Shown here piece after piece: positions 1 to 7,711 of a DNA stretch of 35,209 nucleotides; position 1 is the stretch's first letter; each line of letters opens with the position of its first letter. The position numbers and the translations under genes were made by a program. The notes beneath the pieces were generated by a model that saw nothing but the letters and a program-made list of their open reading frames with translations, was not told the origin of the DNA and did not search any database. Source of the stretch: Desulfonauticus submarinus (GTDB lineage: Bacteria > Desulfobacterota > Desulfovibrionia > Desulfovibrionales > Desulfonatronovibrionaceae); assembly GCF_900104045.1 (NCBI RefSeq), contig NZ_FNIN01000017.1, forward strand, positions 1-35,209. Direction: 5' to 3'.

Positions 1-296
1 CTTCTCAGAGTAACTACAAGGAATTGAAACTTTTTAGGATCTCTCACCAAAGCAATTCTCCGTTTTACTTCTCAGAGTAACTACAAGGAATTGAAACACG
101 AACTTTTATCAACGTTTTGGCATATTTATTTAACTTCTCAGAGTAACTACAAGGAATTGAAACATTAAGAAATTGTGTTGTGCTATCTACTTGGTCATCA
201 CTTCTCAGAGTAACTACAAGGAATTGAAACACAGTAACATCTTTAATATTAACTTCATTTCCTGATCTTCTCAGAGTAACTACAAGGAATTGAAAC
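1..296 (+). CRISPR. CRISPR array, left part: five repeats and four complete spacers
   Basis: Five identical 30-nt repeats lie at 1-30, 68-97, 134-163, 201-230 and 267-296. Each begins CTTCTCAGAG and ends GGAATTGAAAC. The spacers at 31-67, 98-133, 164-200 and 231-266 are 37, 36, 37 and 36 nt. A repeat ending in ATTGAAAC is characteristic of type I-A/I-B and type III arrays read on this strand, so the leader should lie to the left, outside the window. No cas gene is present. An open frame on the minus strand across 65-298 is only an artefact of the repeats. The fifth spacer begins at 297 and is cut by the prophage. Confidence 0.97.
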
Positions 297-313
297 ACAT
301 TTTCTGCGATGGG
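297..313 (+). repeat. Left half of the interrupted CRISPR spacer, including the 5-bp target duplication ATGGG (309-313)
   Basis: The spacer after the fifth repeat runs 17 nt and ends ATGGG at 309-313. The same five bases occur at 34952-34956, directly after the right end of the prophage. Joining 297-313 to 34957-34976 gives a 37-nt spacer, matching the 36-37 nt of the others. A 5-bp duplication is what Mu-type transposition leaves. Confidence 0.93.
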
Positions 314-319
314 TGTGGG

Positions 320-510
320 GTGTTATTTATTTTGAGAAAAAGGAAAGAAGGGATTTGGGGTGGGTCAAATGTGAGACAAATATAGAACTGGTGCGGGATG
401 AGAGGATTTTAATCTCGGAGAAATAGTGAAATTTTAATTTGAGAAAAATTGCGAAATTTTAACAAAAATTTGCATGTATTTTGAGAAATTTGCACATAGT
501 TTGAGAAATT
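320..510 (+). promoter_or_regulatory. Left-end motif cluster (likely transposase-binding sites, attL)
   Basis: A ~22-bp motif whose best copy reads TTTGCACATAGTTTGAGAAA occurs in degrees of fit at 320-341, 427-448, 469-490 and 489-510. All share TTTGAGAAA at the same offset. The last two are closest to consensus and lie 20 bp apart. Similar sites in inverted orientation occupy the right end. In Mu, MuA binds three ~22-bp sites at each end, so these are read as transposase sites by analogy. They could also bind the repressor. The rest of the 257-bp gap between the array and the first gene (297-554) shows no gene. Confidence 0.7.
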
Positions 511-554
511 ATTAACACAATAAATTAAACATTTAGGGGATCCACCAATGGTGA

Positions 555-2354
555 TTAAAACTCTCCTAATAATTTTTTACTTGGTGTCAAAACTAATATA
601 GCTTCTTGTTCTATTTTTTCATTTGTTAAAACATCCATATTCCCAAATTCTTCTGTTAATGTGCCCTCTTGATTATATGTTATTATATATTGAAAATAAT
701 CATCTTTACTATTGGCTTCTGAAAGTTTTTTTTGTAAATACATGTACAGATGAACAAAATGAGCTTTATCAACTCCATCAAAAATTCCATCATGGACTAA
801 AAATCTTGGTGCTTTTAGGTTATTATCAATTGAATTAAACAAAATGGCTAAATCATATATTAAGGTTCGGCCTTGATTTTTCCCCTTACCAAACATCATT
901 GTAGTATTTAAAAGGCTTATTTCTATTTTTGATTCTTTTTGTGGAACTGAATTTATATCGAAGATTGGCAATGTATCGCTATATTCTGGATAAATTGCAT
1001 TATATATCTCCTCAATTAATACTGCTATTCTGTTCTTTTTTTCTTCTATTGATACTTCAAAATCAATAATTTCACCTTCTATTTTTTTTATTTCTTGTTC
1101 AATTTTATTTTTTTCTTTTTGTAATTCTCTAAATATATCTACTTTGTTTTTTAATTCTGCTAAGTGCATTTTTTTCTCACTTAATTGGTAGTATGCTTCC
1201 GATAAATCATCTATTGCTTTTTTGTTTGATAGATATTTAAAAATCCTTCCTCTTTTTGTTGCTAATTCATTGATTAATTTTTTTCTTTCCTCAATTCTAT
1301 TCTGTATTTTTTTGATTTCATCTTTTAAAAATTCCTTTCTAGACAAAATTAATTCTTTTTTAAAATTTATTGCTTCATCAAGAGTCTTTTTTATTCTCTC
1401 TCCTAAGAGTTGATTAAATTCACTATAGAGTTTTTCTATTCGCCAAGTTTGAAGTTTAATATCATCAAAAGATATACTATTTTGGTATGCTTCTATTCTT
1501 TTTTTATCAGTATAATTTTGAAACCATAATTTTTTTATTTGCTCGGTTAATTTATTAGCTTCTATTTCATTGATTTCATAATTTTTGTGCAATTGAAAAG
1601 AGGATATAAAATTCTCTAATTCCTTTACTTCTTTTTCTAAGGCTCTTATTTGGCTACTTATGTAAGCTTGTCTGTTTTCAGATAAATTTAAATCATATCT
1701 TTCTTCAAAAAAATTTTTTATTTCTTTAATAGCTGGTTCAATCTTTTTTAATTTTGTTTGAAATAAGAAATTTCTATGTGCAATATCATTATTAATATCC
1801 ATTAAAAATAAATGATATTGGATTAATTCTGTTTCTGTAGATTCTTTAATATATTTGATAGGATCAACAAAAGCCTCCTTTTTGTGTTTATGTATTTTTA
1901 AATAAAACGGAATTAATTTTCTTAACCAAGTGTTTGAATAGTATCCTTCATAATTTTCTCTTCTAAAAAGTAAATTACACAGCTCCAATTTTAGTTCTGA
2001 TAAAGTATAGGGAGCTAATTTTTTATTCTTTAAACCAAATAGTATATTGTTATTTGGTTTATCAAAAGAACGCTTTATAACATAAATTTGATTTTTGAAT
2101 TCAAGCTCCAAAATCACTGATTTCCCTTTTAGTATACCTTTTTGGTAAGCACTATACAATCTTTTATTGTATATATTAAAACTTGATAAAAGAGCAAAGT
2201 CAATTAAATCAAGAAACGTAGATTTCCCGATATTGTTTAAGGATTTTTTTGAGTCTGTTAATTTTTCTTTTTTTCCGTATATAAAATTAATTCCAGGTTT
2301 AAATTCAACAGGTTCAAAAGTAATAGGTTCTGTATATATCTTTTTCAAATACAT
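555..2354 (-). CDS. DUF2326-type SMC-like ABC ATPase of an ABC-three-component system
   Basis: A 599-residue protein built like an SMC/RecN ATPase. The N-terminal part has GINFIYGKK, then a spacer and NNIGKST, which together form the split P-loop typical of DUF2326 (YydD-like) ATPases. Residues ~210-450 are highly charged coiled coil. The C-terminal part has the signature-like KGKNQGRTLIYDLAIL and a Walker B-like FLVHDGIFDG, in which the usual catalytic Glu is Gly, as is common in this family. It is the last gene of the minus-strand operon, 3 bp after the middle component. In ABC-3C systems (Krishnan, Burroughs, Iyer and Aravind 2020) such ATPases are thought to sense invading nucleoprotein and gate an effector. 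The assignment rests on motifs and neighbours; the trigger and target are unknown. Confidence 0.85.
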   Translation of the reverse strand: MYLKKIYTEPITFEPVEFKPGINFIYGKKEKLTDSKKSLNNIGKSTFLDLIDFALLSSFNIYNKRLYSAYQKGILKGKSVILELEFKNQIYVIKRSFDKPNNNILFGLKNKKLAPYTLSELKLELCNLLFRRENYEGYYSNTWLRKLIPFYLKIHKHKKEAFVDPIKYIKESTETELIQYHLFLMDINNDIAHRNFLFQTKLKKIEPAIKEIKNFFEERYDLNLSENRQAYISSQIRALEKEVKELENFISSFQLHKNYEINEIEANKLTEQIKKLWFQNYTDKKRIEAYQNSISFDDIKLQTWRIEKLYSEFNQLLGERIKKTLDEAINFKKELILSRKEFLKDEIKKIQNRIEERKKLINELATKRGRIFKYLSNKKAIDDLSEAYYQLSEKKMHLAELKNKVDIFRELQKEKNKIEQEIKKIEGEIIDFEVSIEEKKNRIAVLIEEIYNAIYPEYSDTLPIFDINSVPQKESKIEISLLNTTMMFGKGKNQGRTLIYDLAILFNSIDNNLKAPRFLVHDGIFDGVDKAHFVHLYMYLQKKLSEANSKDDYFQYIITYNQEGTLTEEFGNMDVLTNEKIEQEAILVLTPSKKLLGEF

Positions 2355-2357
2355 AGT

Positions 2358-2591
2358 CTATTTCTCTTTTTTACGCAAAAAAATTTGATATTTCTCTCTT
2401 TCAACAATATCTGCTAACCACAAAAAAGTTATTGTATCATAAAAAAGGTCCAAGCTAATATTTACGTCCTTTTTTATTTTTTGATATAATTTATCTATAT
2501 TATAAGGTTGTTTCATCAATTCTTTTGTTATCTTATATCCTATTACCGCTATACTTTTATTTATATTGTCATATTTTGTAGGTATCAACAT
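2358..2591 (-). CDS. ABC-3C middle component (MC6-like) small protein
   Basis: A 77-residue protein starting MLIPTKYDNINKSIAVIG, predicted to be helical and winged-helix-like. Its size, its opening (an IP-x-K stretch followed by a helix ending in ...IGYKITKEL) and its place between a SMEK-domain gene and a DUF2326 ATPase fit the middle components of ABC-three-component systems, most likely the MC6 type. Such proteins are thought to bridge the ATPase and the effector. It begins 7 bp after the SMEK gene ends and stops 3 bp before the ATPase start, so the three are co-transcribed. There is no strong ribosome site, which suggests translational coupling. The family call relies partly on context. 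Confidence 0.75.
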   Translation of the reverse strand: MLIPTKYDNINKSIAVIGYKITKELMKQPYNIDKLYQKIKKDVNISLDLFYDTITFLWLADIVEREKYQIFLRKKEK

Positions 2592-2597
2592 AATTTT

Positions 2598-3608
2598 TTA
2601 ATCAAATAAACTAATCTGTTTATTTTTTTGTTCTTCAACTGTTTTTTTGCCTATTTCACATTGTTCAAAAAAGTATAATACAATTAGTTGAGCATTAAAA
2701 ATATATTCTGGATCTTTTTTAGGCGTTAATTTTTCTGCAATTTTTTTAAAAACTAAAACATCTTTTATTTTTTCATTTGGATTGTTTATTCCCTGTATTT
2801 CACAATACTCTGTTCTAATTATATTTAATAAACCATCAATCCTGAATGGATTTTCTTGTTCTGCTTCAATAAATTCCCTAATCAAATATTCATATTTAAA
2901 ATAATCATCAAACAATTTATTAACAATCTCTTCTTGTTCCTTTGAGAAATTTAATGGTATTTTCTTTTTTAAATGTGTTAAGTCTTTACTATTTTGAAAC
3001 TTATTGCTTTGCTCAAAGTTATAATTATCAAATATATATTTAAAAATCTCAGCTAAAATGTCTCTATTTGCTTCTTGTGTAGAATTAGCGAAAATTGGAA
3101 TATAATTTAATTCTTTCTCTAAAAATTCAAGAATATACTTTAATTTATCAGCACTAAATGAGTTAAATTTATCTATTATATCTTGAATATCAATAATATC
3201 CCTATCTTTATCAAACTTATATTTTCCGTTTTTAGTAAAATCAGTTTTTGAATAATTTGGCTTTGATCGGCCTATTAATAAAATTATAATTCTTTCTAGA
3301 TTAGGATAATTTTTATAAAATCCTTCAATTGTATTATGTATTTTTCTAGTATCAGTTCTTGATGTTACTTGAATTGCCAATTTATTTTCTTCATCTATTA
3401 AGTCAATACTTTCTGCATTTGGATAATCTTCATTGGCATTTTTTAAATTTATGAAATCATCCTCATAGAAAGCTAATAAGTCTTTAAAAAAATCTTCTGC
3501 CTTTTTGTTTGTATCAAATAATTTTAACCCATTAATAGATATTACATACTCTTTATAACTATTTAATAAAAAGCTGATTCGTTTTATGTATTCTTCCCTA
3601 TTCAACAT
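2598..3608 (-). CDS. SMEK-domain protein, probable effector of the ABC-3C system
   Basis: About 336 residues from ATG at 3608. A TTG at 3632, in frame and overlapping the upstream gene, would add eight residues; neither start has a good ribosome site. The N-terminal ~150 residues contain SIDLIDEENKLAIQVTSRTD followed by a helix and the strand RIIILLIG. This Asp...Gln-Val-Thr-Ser pattern matches the SMEK domain, which resembles a degenerate restriction-endonuclease fold and is found in ABC-3C systems. The C-terminal half (~200-336) is helical and charged and probably contacts the other two components. The next two genes downstream are the middle component and the ATPase. Nuclease activity is not proven: the canonical ExK is replaced by QVT. 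Confidence 0.8.
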   Translation of the reverse strand: MLNREEYIKRISFLLNSYKEYVISINGLKLFDTNKKAEDFFKDLLAFYEDDFINLKNANEDYPNAESIDLIDEENKLAIQVTSRTDTRKIHNTIEGFYKNYPNLERIIILLIGRSKPNYSKTDFTKNGKYKFDKDRDIIDIQDIIDKFNSFSADKLKYILEFLEKELNYIPIFANSTQEANRDILAEIFKYIFDNYNFEQSNKFQNSKDLTHLKKKIPLNFSKEQEEIVNKLFDDYFKYEYLIREFIEAEQENPFRIDGLLNIIRTEYCEIQGINNPNEKIKDVLVFKKIAEKLTPKKDPEYIFNAQLIVLYFFEQCEIGKKTVEEQKNKQISLFD

Positions 3609-3610
3609 TT

Positions 3611-4003
3611 TTATGTGTTTTTTATTATCCAAGTTTTAATTGGCAATTTACATTTTTTAATCACAGTATTTAATCTTATCCAATACTTATAATCCTTTTC
3701 GTGCTCTAAAATCAAGACTATTCCAGGTTTCTTCCCTGTTTGTAGAGCATAATAGAGAGCCTGTCCAATTGCTTCTGCCCATTTAGGTGCAAAGTCAAAC
3801 TCAATTGCATATTCGTCAGTAATACAGTCACATCTGGTTCCATCAGGCATAACTACTTCAGTTTTTCCAGTATGTCCCTTACACCATTTGTTTTGATAAT
3901 ATTTTTCTTTATGGAGATGTTTTGCAAAAGATATAGAACAAAGTCCAAATATGATTAAAAAAATAAAAAAAATTTTTCTTAGTCTATTTCTCTTCCCATC
4001 CAT
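3611..4003 (-). CDS. Exported PD-(D/E)XK nuclease-like protein
   Basis: A 130-residue protein with a basic N-terminus, a hydrophobic stretch (IFFIFLIIFGLCSISFA) and a likely signal peptidase I site after SFA at about residue 27. The mature part contains EVVMPDGTRCDCIT, then YAIEFDFAPKWAEAIGQALY and GIVLILEHE. The order Glu, Asp, then Glu-x-Asp followed by an alpha helix resembles the PD-(D/E)XK nuclease core. Similar small secreted proteins occur in many bacteria without an assigned function. It lies between the lipoprotein and SMEK genes in the repressor operon. If secreted, a nuclease in the periplasm could degrade incoming phage DNA, but this is a guess. It has paired cysteines that could form disulphides. 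Confidence 0.6.
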   Translation of the reverse strand: MDGKRNRLRKIFFIFLIIFGLCSISFAKHLHKEKYYQNKWCKGHTGKTEVVMPDGTRCDCITDEYAIEFDFAPKWAEAIGQALYYALQTGKKPGIVLILEHEKDYKYWIRLNTVIKKCKLPIKTWIIKNT

Positions 4004-4015
4004 TTTTTTTTCTCT

Positions 4016-4747
4016 TCAAAAGCAATATAATTTTTTATTAATAAATTCACGCCTTTCTTTAACATCCATTATACTTATCCGATAACATTCTTCAGTGCCT
4101 CCATAAAAAATACAAACTTTTTCTTTGTTTTTTGAATAAATTTTAATCTTCGTTACCTTCGGAGACAATAATTCCTCATAAACAAGATCTGAAGTACAAA
4201 ATGCATCAAGTATTCCTAAAGCAATTAAAGGAGTTAGTAGATTGCTATTATTTATTATTTTTATTTCATAGATACCATCCAGAATCTCATGTAGATCATA
4301 CTGCTTTTTTAATTTTTCAAAAACTTCTTCTTTTTTACCTTCTGTAGATAAAATTTTTCTTGTTTTAGATAATATAAAATTAGGTTGCTTGTATAAAGGC
4401 AATTTGCTAAGATATAAAATATCTTCTGGAGTTGCTGTAAAAATATATAGGTTTTCTTTTAAATCTACAACTTGAATTTTATTTAATTGACCACTAAACC
4501 ATCCTGCTTTATCAATTAACATCTTACATACGGCAAGCACAATAGTTACATAGTCTTCTTCTGTTATAGAAGATTTGTTAACTTTAATTTCAATAACATT
4601 TTTACCAAAATGTACATCTTTAATATCCATAAATGCAAAATGGTCTTTTATGTAATGTTTTACTTTATTAATATTTATAATTTCTATTGCCCAACAACAA
4701 GAAGCTAATGTCATTAATATACTAATAAAAAAAGCAACCCTTTTCAT
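4016..4747 (-). CDS. Predicted lipoprotein of unknown function in the lysogeny operon
   Basis: A 243-residue protein. It starts MKRVAFFISILMTLASCCW, a signal peptide with the lipobox Leu-Ala-Ser-Cys, so acylation at Cys17 and membrane anchoring are likely. The rest is soluble, mixed alpha/beta and Lys/Ile-rich, and I recognise no family. The start at 4747 has GAAGGGA about 9 bp upstream. It follows the repressor gene by 29 bp and is followed 12 bp later by a second exported protein. Prophage lipoproteins expressed in lysogens are often superinfection-exclusion factors or other lysogenic-conversion proteins; that role is inferred only from position and export signal. Confidence 0.65.
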   Translation of the reverse strand: MKRVAFFISILMTLASCCWAIEIININKVKHYIKDHFAFMDIKDVHFGKNVIEIKVNKSSITEEDYVTIVLAVCKMLIDKAGWFSGQLNKIQVVDLKENLYIFTATPEDILYLSKLPLYKQPNFILSKTRKILSTEGKKEEVFEKLKKQYDLHEILDGIYEIKIINNSNLLTPLIALGILDAFCTSDLVYEELLSPKVTKIKIYSKNKEKVCIFYGGTEECYRISIMDVKERREFINKKLYCF

Positions 4748-4776
4748 AATACTTTATCCCTTCAAAGCCAATTAAC

Positions 4777-5172
4777 TCATCCCACCTTTGCTATTTTCTC
4801 CTCTAATTCCTTAATTTTTTTTTGCATTTTTTTTAACTGTTTAATCTTTTCAATATATTTTAACACATCGTCTTTCCCTTCTTCATCTAACATTTCAAAC
4901 ATTTTTAGCACTTTTTCAGTTCTAGGATTAAGGTTCTGGATTTCTATTCCTCCCCCCTGCTTCACTTCTCCGTGAAACATCGGCCCATCTCCAGTTAGGA
5001 GCCAGTTGATATTTACGCCAATTTTTGCGTATTTATTAATGACTGACGATTTTATGTCAACGTTCTCCTGCTCTAACCTTTGATAAGTTCTTAGAGGCAT
5101 TCCAAGCAGTTTAGCCATTTTGTTTTGAGAGAGTTCCATTTTTTCTCTAATTTTTTTTATTCTGTTTTTCAT
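4777..5172 (-). CDS. Prophage repressor, XRE-family helix-turn-helix
   Basis: A 131-residue protein. Residues ~3-60 form an XRE/Cro-C1 helix-turn-helix (SQNKMAKLLGMPLRTYQRLE), followed by INWLLTGDGPMF, a stretch common after the HTH in phage repressors. The last ~50 residues are a Lys/Glu coiled coil, probably for oligomerisation. No LexA-type peptidase domain is present, so induction would not use RecA-driven self-cleavage. It is divergent from the Ner-like gene with a 79-bp operator region between them, the standard arrangement of a Mu-like early switch. It heads the minus-strand operon carrying the exported proteins and the ABC-3C genes, so those are probably expressed in the lysogen under its own promoter. 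Confidence 0.9.
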   Translation of the reverse strand: MKNRIKKIREKMELSQNKMAKLLGMPLRTYQRLEQENVDIKSSVINKYAKIGVNINWLLTGDGPMFHGEVKQGGGIEIQNLNPRTEKVLKMFEMLDEEGKDDVLKYIEKIKQLKKMQKKIKELEEKIAKVG

Positions 5173-5251
5173 ATTCTCGCCATTTTTTGCTTGACTTTTT
5201 TCGCCAAAATTGGCTAAATTCTATTAAAAACTTTCATAAAGGATATGCAAA
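5173..5251. promoter_or_regulatory. Divergent early operator/promoter region
   Basis: This 79-bp gap separates the repressor (minus) from the Ner-like gene (plus). On the plus strand TTGACT (5191-5196) and TAAATT (5215-5220), 18 bp apart, make a plausible early promoter. Between them lies the dyad GCCAAAATTGGC, and a related half-site CGCCATTTT lies upstream. Repressor or Ner-like protein bound to the dyad would block the promoter. AAAGGA at 5238-5243 is the ribosome site for the Ner-like gene. On the minus strand TAGAAT is a candidate -10 for the repressor, with no clear -35. Confidence 0.6.
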
Positions 5252-5446
5252 ATGAGTAAAAATCGCAAGAGTAAAGATATAAGGAAGCAAATTTGGGAAA
5301 AATTTGGCTGGTCCATGAGGGTTTGGGCTAGCCGTAGAGGCTTAAAACCACATGATCTCTACAATTTTCTTTATGGCAAAGCAGGCAGAAAAACTAGCAA
5401 GCGAATTGTAGAAATGCTCCAAAAAGATGGAATTTCCAGGAGCTAA
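5252..5446 (+). CDS. ner: Ner-like early regulator (small HTH protein)
   Basis: A 64-residue basic protein whose centre (MRVWASRRGLKPHDLYNFLY) fits a helix-turn-helix with a following recognition helix. Its size, its place as the first gene opposite the repressor and its position 2 bp before the transposase gene match Mu Ner, the Cro-like protein that turns down repressor and early transcription. ATG at 5252 has AAAGGA 8 bp upstream. Sequence similarity to Ner itself cannot be judged by eye, so the name rests on context. Confidence 0.7.
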   Translation: MSKNRKSKDIRKQIWEKFGWSMRVWASRRGLKPHDLYNFLYGKAGRKTSKRIVEMLQKDGISRS

Positions 5447-5448
5447 AT

Positions 5449-7701
5449 ATGAGGCTTCTAAGTGTAAAAGAAGTTGCAAAAATTTTAGATGTTAGTGAGA
5501 GGACAGTAAGGCGCTATATACGGCGAGGGTTAGAGGTTGCTGAATGGCGAACTGTAAAAGGAGGCAAAACTCCTTATTTTACTAGAGAGGCGGTGGAACA
5601 GTTTCTTCTACAAAAGTCGGACAAGTCGGACAGCAAAGTCGGACAGGTCGGACAAGTTGGACAGAGAAAGTCGGACAACTCGGACACCGTCCCAAATTCC
5701 CTTATCCCACAAGACTTTTCTGGTGAAAAAGAGTCATTTTCACTGGCAACTGCCAATTTTTTATGTCGTAATATTTTTAATAACAATAGTAACACGGATT
5801 GCACTACAAGCGCATTACAGACCTTACGACCAGCCTTTATATCAAAGCCCAAAAAAGTAATTGACACTGAGGTTCCCTTCTGGGCCCAGGAGGTTGCCCT
5901 GGCAAGATTTGAGCTGGTGAGGGAGTTTGCTTCAAAGAAGAGCGTAAAAGAAAAAGAAGAGTTTGTAGAGGCATATAATACAGGTGAGCTGTTTCCAAAG
6001 ATATATAAAAAGTTGGGTAAAGTTTCTTTAAAGACTCTCTATAGGTGGCAAAAAACATTAAATGAATATGGCAATGATTTTTTAGCCCTTGCTCCTGATT
6101 GGGGAAGGGCAAAAAGAGGCAAAACAAAGGTTACTGATGAGGAAGCAAAGGTTCTTTTAAGCCAGCTTCTTCATCAAAATAGATTTAAGATAGCTCAGGC
6201 AATAAAGATTACAAAGTACATTTTAAAGGAAAAAGGCATACCTTCTCCTTCATCACATGCAACCCTTAGAAGGTTCGCAAAGTCCTTTCAAAAGGCGCAC
6301 TATGACATCTGGGTTTTAGCTCGTGAAGGAGAAAAAGCCCTAATAGACTAGGTCCTTCCACACCTTGAGCGGGATGCTGATGTTTTAAAAACAGGAGATC
6401 TCCTAGTAGCAGACGGCCATAAATGCAATTTCCAAGTGATAAATCCTTACACAGGCAAACCTACACGCCCAACTTTAATCGCATTTTATGACTGGTCCAG
6501 CAGGGATGTAGCTGGATACTGCATAATGGTAACTGAAAACATACAGGCAATACACCTTGCCTTATATCGTGCAATTCTACGCATAGGCCGTATTCCCACA
6601 GTAGTCTATCTGGATAATGGCAAGGCATTTAGGGCAAAGGTCTTTACTGGGATAAAAGATTTCAGGGAAGAGGGAATAGTTGGTTTATACGCAAGACTAG
6701 GCATTCATACCATCTTTGCTCGCCCCTACAATGCAAAGGCAAAGCCAGTGGAGCGGTTCTTCTCAACTCTGGATAGTTTTGAAAGGATGCTTCCTTCTTT
6801 TGTTGGTGCAAATATACAAGACAAGCCAGCTAGACTCCTTAGAAATGAGAAATTTATGCAGTATATTTCTATAAATTATACTCCAACTATAAAGGAAGCT
6901 GAAGAGTGGTTTGAGAAGTGGCTTGATTTTTATCGCTCTCAGCCAAGCAAAGCATTAAATGGCCTTTGTCCAAAGGATGTATTCAGACCAGGGCCTGGAG
7001 TTGATCCGAAAGAATTGTACATGCTGATGCTATGCGAAAAAGAAGTAAAACTCTACAGAAACGGCATAAGACTTTTTGGATCTTGGTACTGGAACGAAGC
7101 TCTATACGGCCTAAAAGAGAAAGTTAGCATTAGATATGACCTGCACGATCTAACATCTGTTCTTGTTTTTACTCAAGATGGTGAGTTTCTATGCGAGGCA
7201 AAGAGGCTTGAGAAGGTGCATCCTGCAGCAGCTATTATGGGAGATGAGAAGAGTTATACAGAGATAAAGAAAAGGCTTTCTGAGCACAGAAAGTTAAAAA
7301 GACTAACAAAAAAGCTCGTGGAAATGGGCATAAAAGCAGATATAAACTGGCAGGATGTGGCAGACAAAGTTCCTGAAGTCATAGATAAGCTTGAGAAGAG
7401 CAGGGCCAAAGCAGTTAATGCTTTAAAGGCAAAAACAGACGATGTTTTGGTTATAGACGATGCTGAAATAGAAAATATTTCTCTTCCAGAGCCAGACAAG
7501 AAACCAGATAGGCCAGTTTTTAAAAACGAAACAGACAAATACTTCCATCTTATGGATCTTAAAAGCAAAGGTGAAACTTTAACAGAGGAAGACGAGGAAT
7601 TTATAAAGGAATATGAAGAAGACCCTTTAAATAAAGCAGTGGTGAGCCTCGTCAGGTCTCAAAATCGCCCTTTAGACCATGACGAGGCAATAAACTCATA
7701 G
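5449..7701 (+). pseudogene. A: MuA-like DDE transposase interrupted by an in-frame TAG codon
   Basis: The reading frame runs unbroken from ATG 5449 to 7701 (751 codons including the final stop) except for TAG at 6349-6351. The N-terminal 300 residues hold an excisionase-like HTH (LLSVKEVAKILDVSERTVRR), a repeat-encoded linker and the sequence-specific DNA-binding domains. The downstream part holds the catalytic core: Asp in LLVADGH (codon 6412-6414), Asp in VYLDNGKA, and Glu in KPVERFF, the DDE triad of Mu A. The C-terminus is acidic, like the MuB/ClpX-interacting domain III. No ATG, GTG or TTG lies in frame between the TAG and the first catalytic Asp. The first restart (GTG 6436) would miss that Asp, so only readthrough could make an active enzyme. 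Other prophage genes end in TAG, so the codon is a real stop. The likely origin is a single substitution; a sequencing error is possible. Confidence 0.9.
5616..5687 (+). repeat. Tandem 9-bp repeats GTCGGACAR in the transposase gene
   Basis: Seven units of GTCGGACAA/G, two of them with one or two changes, occur at 5616, 5625, 5638, 5647, 5656, 5670 and 5679, separated by short A-rich inserts. The inserts shift the frame, so the same DNA unit is translated first as Lys-Ser-Asp, then as Val-Gly-Gln, then again as Lys-Ser-Asp/Asn-Ser-Asp. All give a hydrophilic linker after the N-terminal HTH. Confidence 0.85.
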
Positions 7702-7711
7702 GAGGTTATAT

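Noticed and set aside
65-298. Minus-strand open frame of 77 codons
   Set aside because: It consists of CRISPR repeats and spacers; the repeated peptide comes from the repeat.
316-320. TGGGG as target duplication with the left end at 321 (TGTTATTT)
   Set aside because: The right flank is ATGGG, not TGGGG, and the rebuilt spacer would not be 37 nt; starting at 314 satisfies all criteria.
541-556. CACC-AAT-GGTG as terminator of the cargo operon
   Set aside because: The stem has only four base pairs and no T-run follows.
6349-6351. TAG as a recoded sense codon for the whole phage
   Set aside because: Other genes here end in TAG followed by proper starts (for example 7699-7701, 10384-10386, 10831-10833), so TAG acts as a stop.
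7254-7568. Minus-strand frames inside the transposase, terminase, capsid and tape-measure genes
   Set aside because: They are shadows of well-supported genes with no ribosome sites or recognisable domains.
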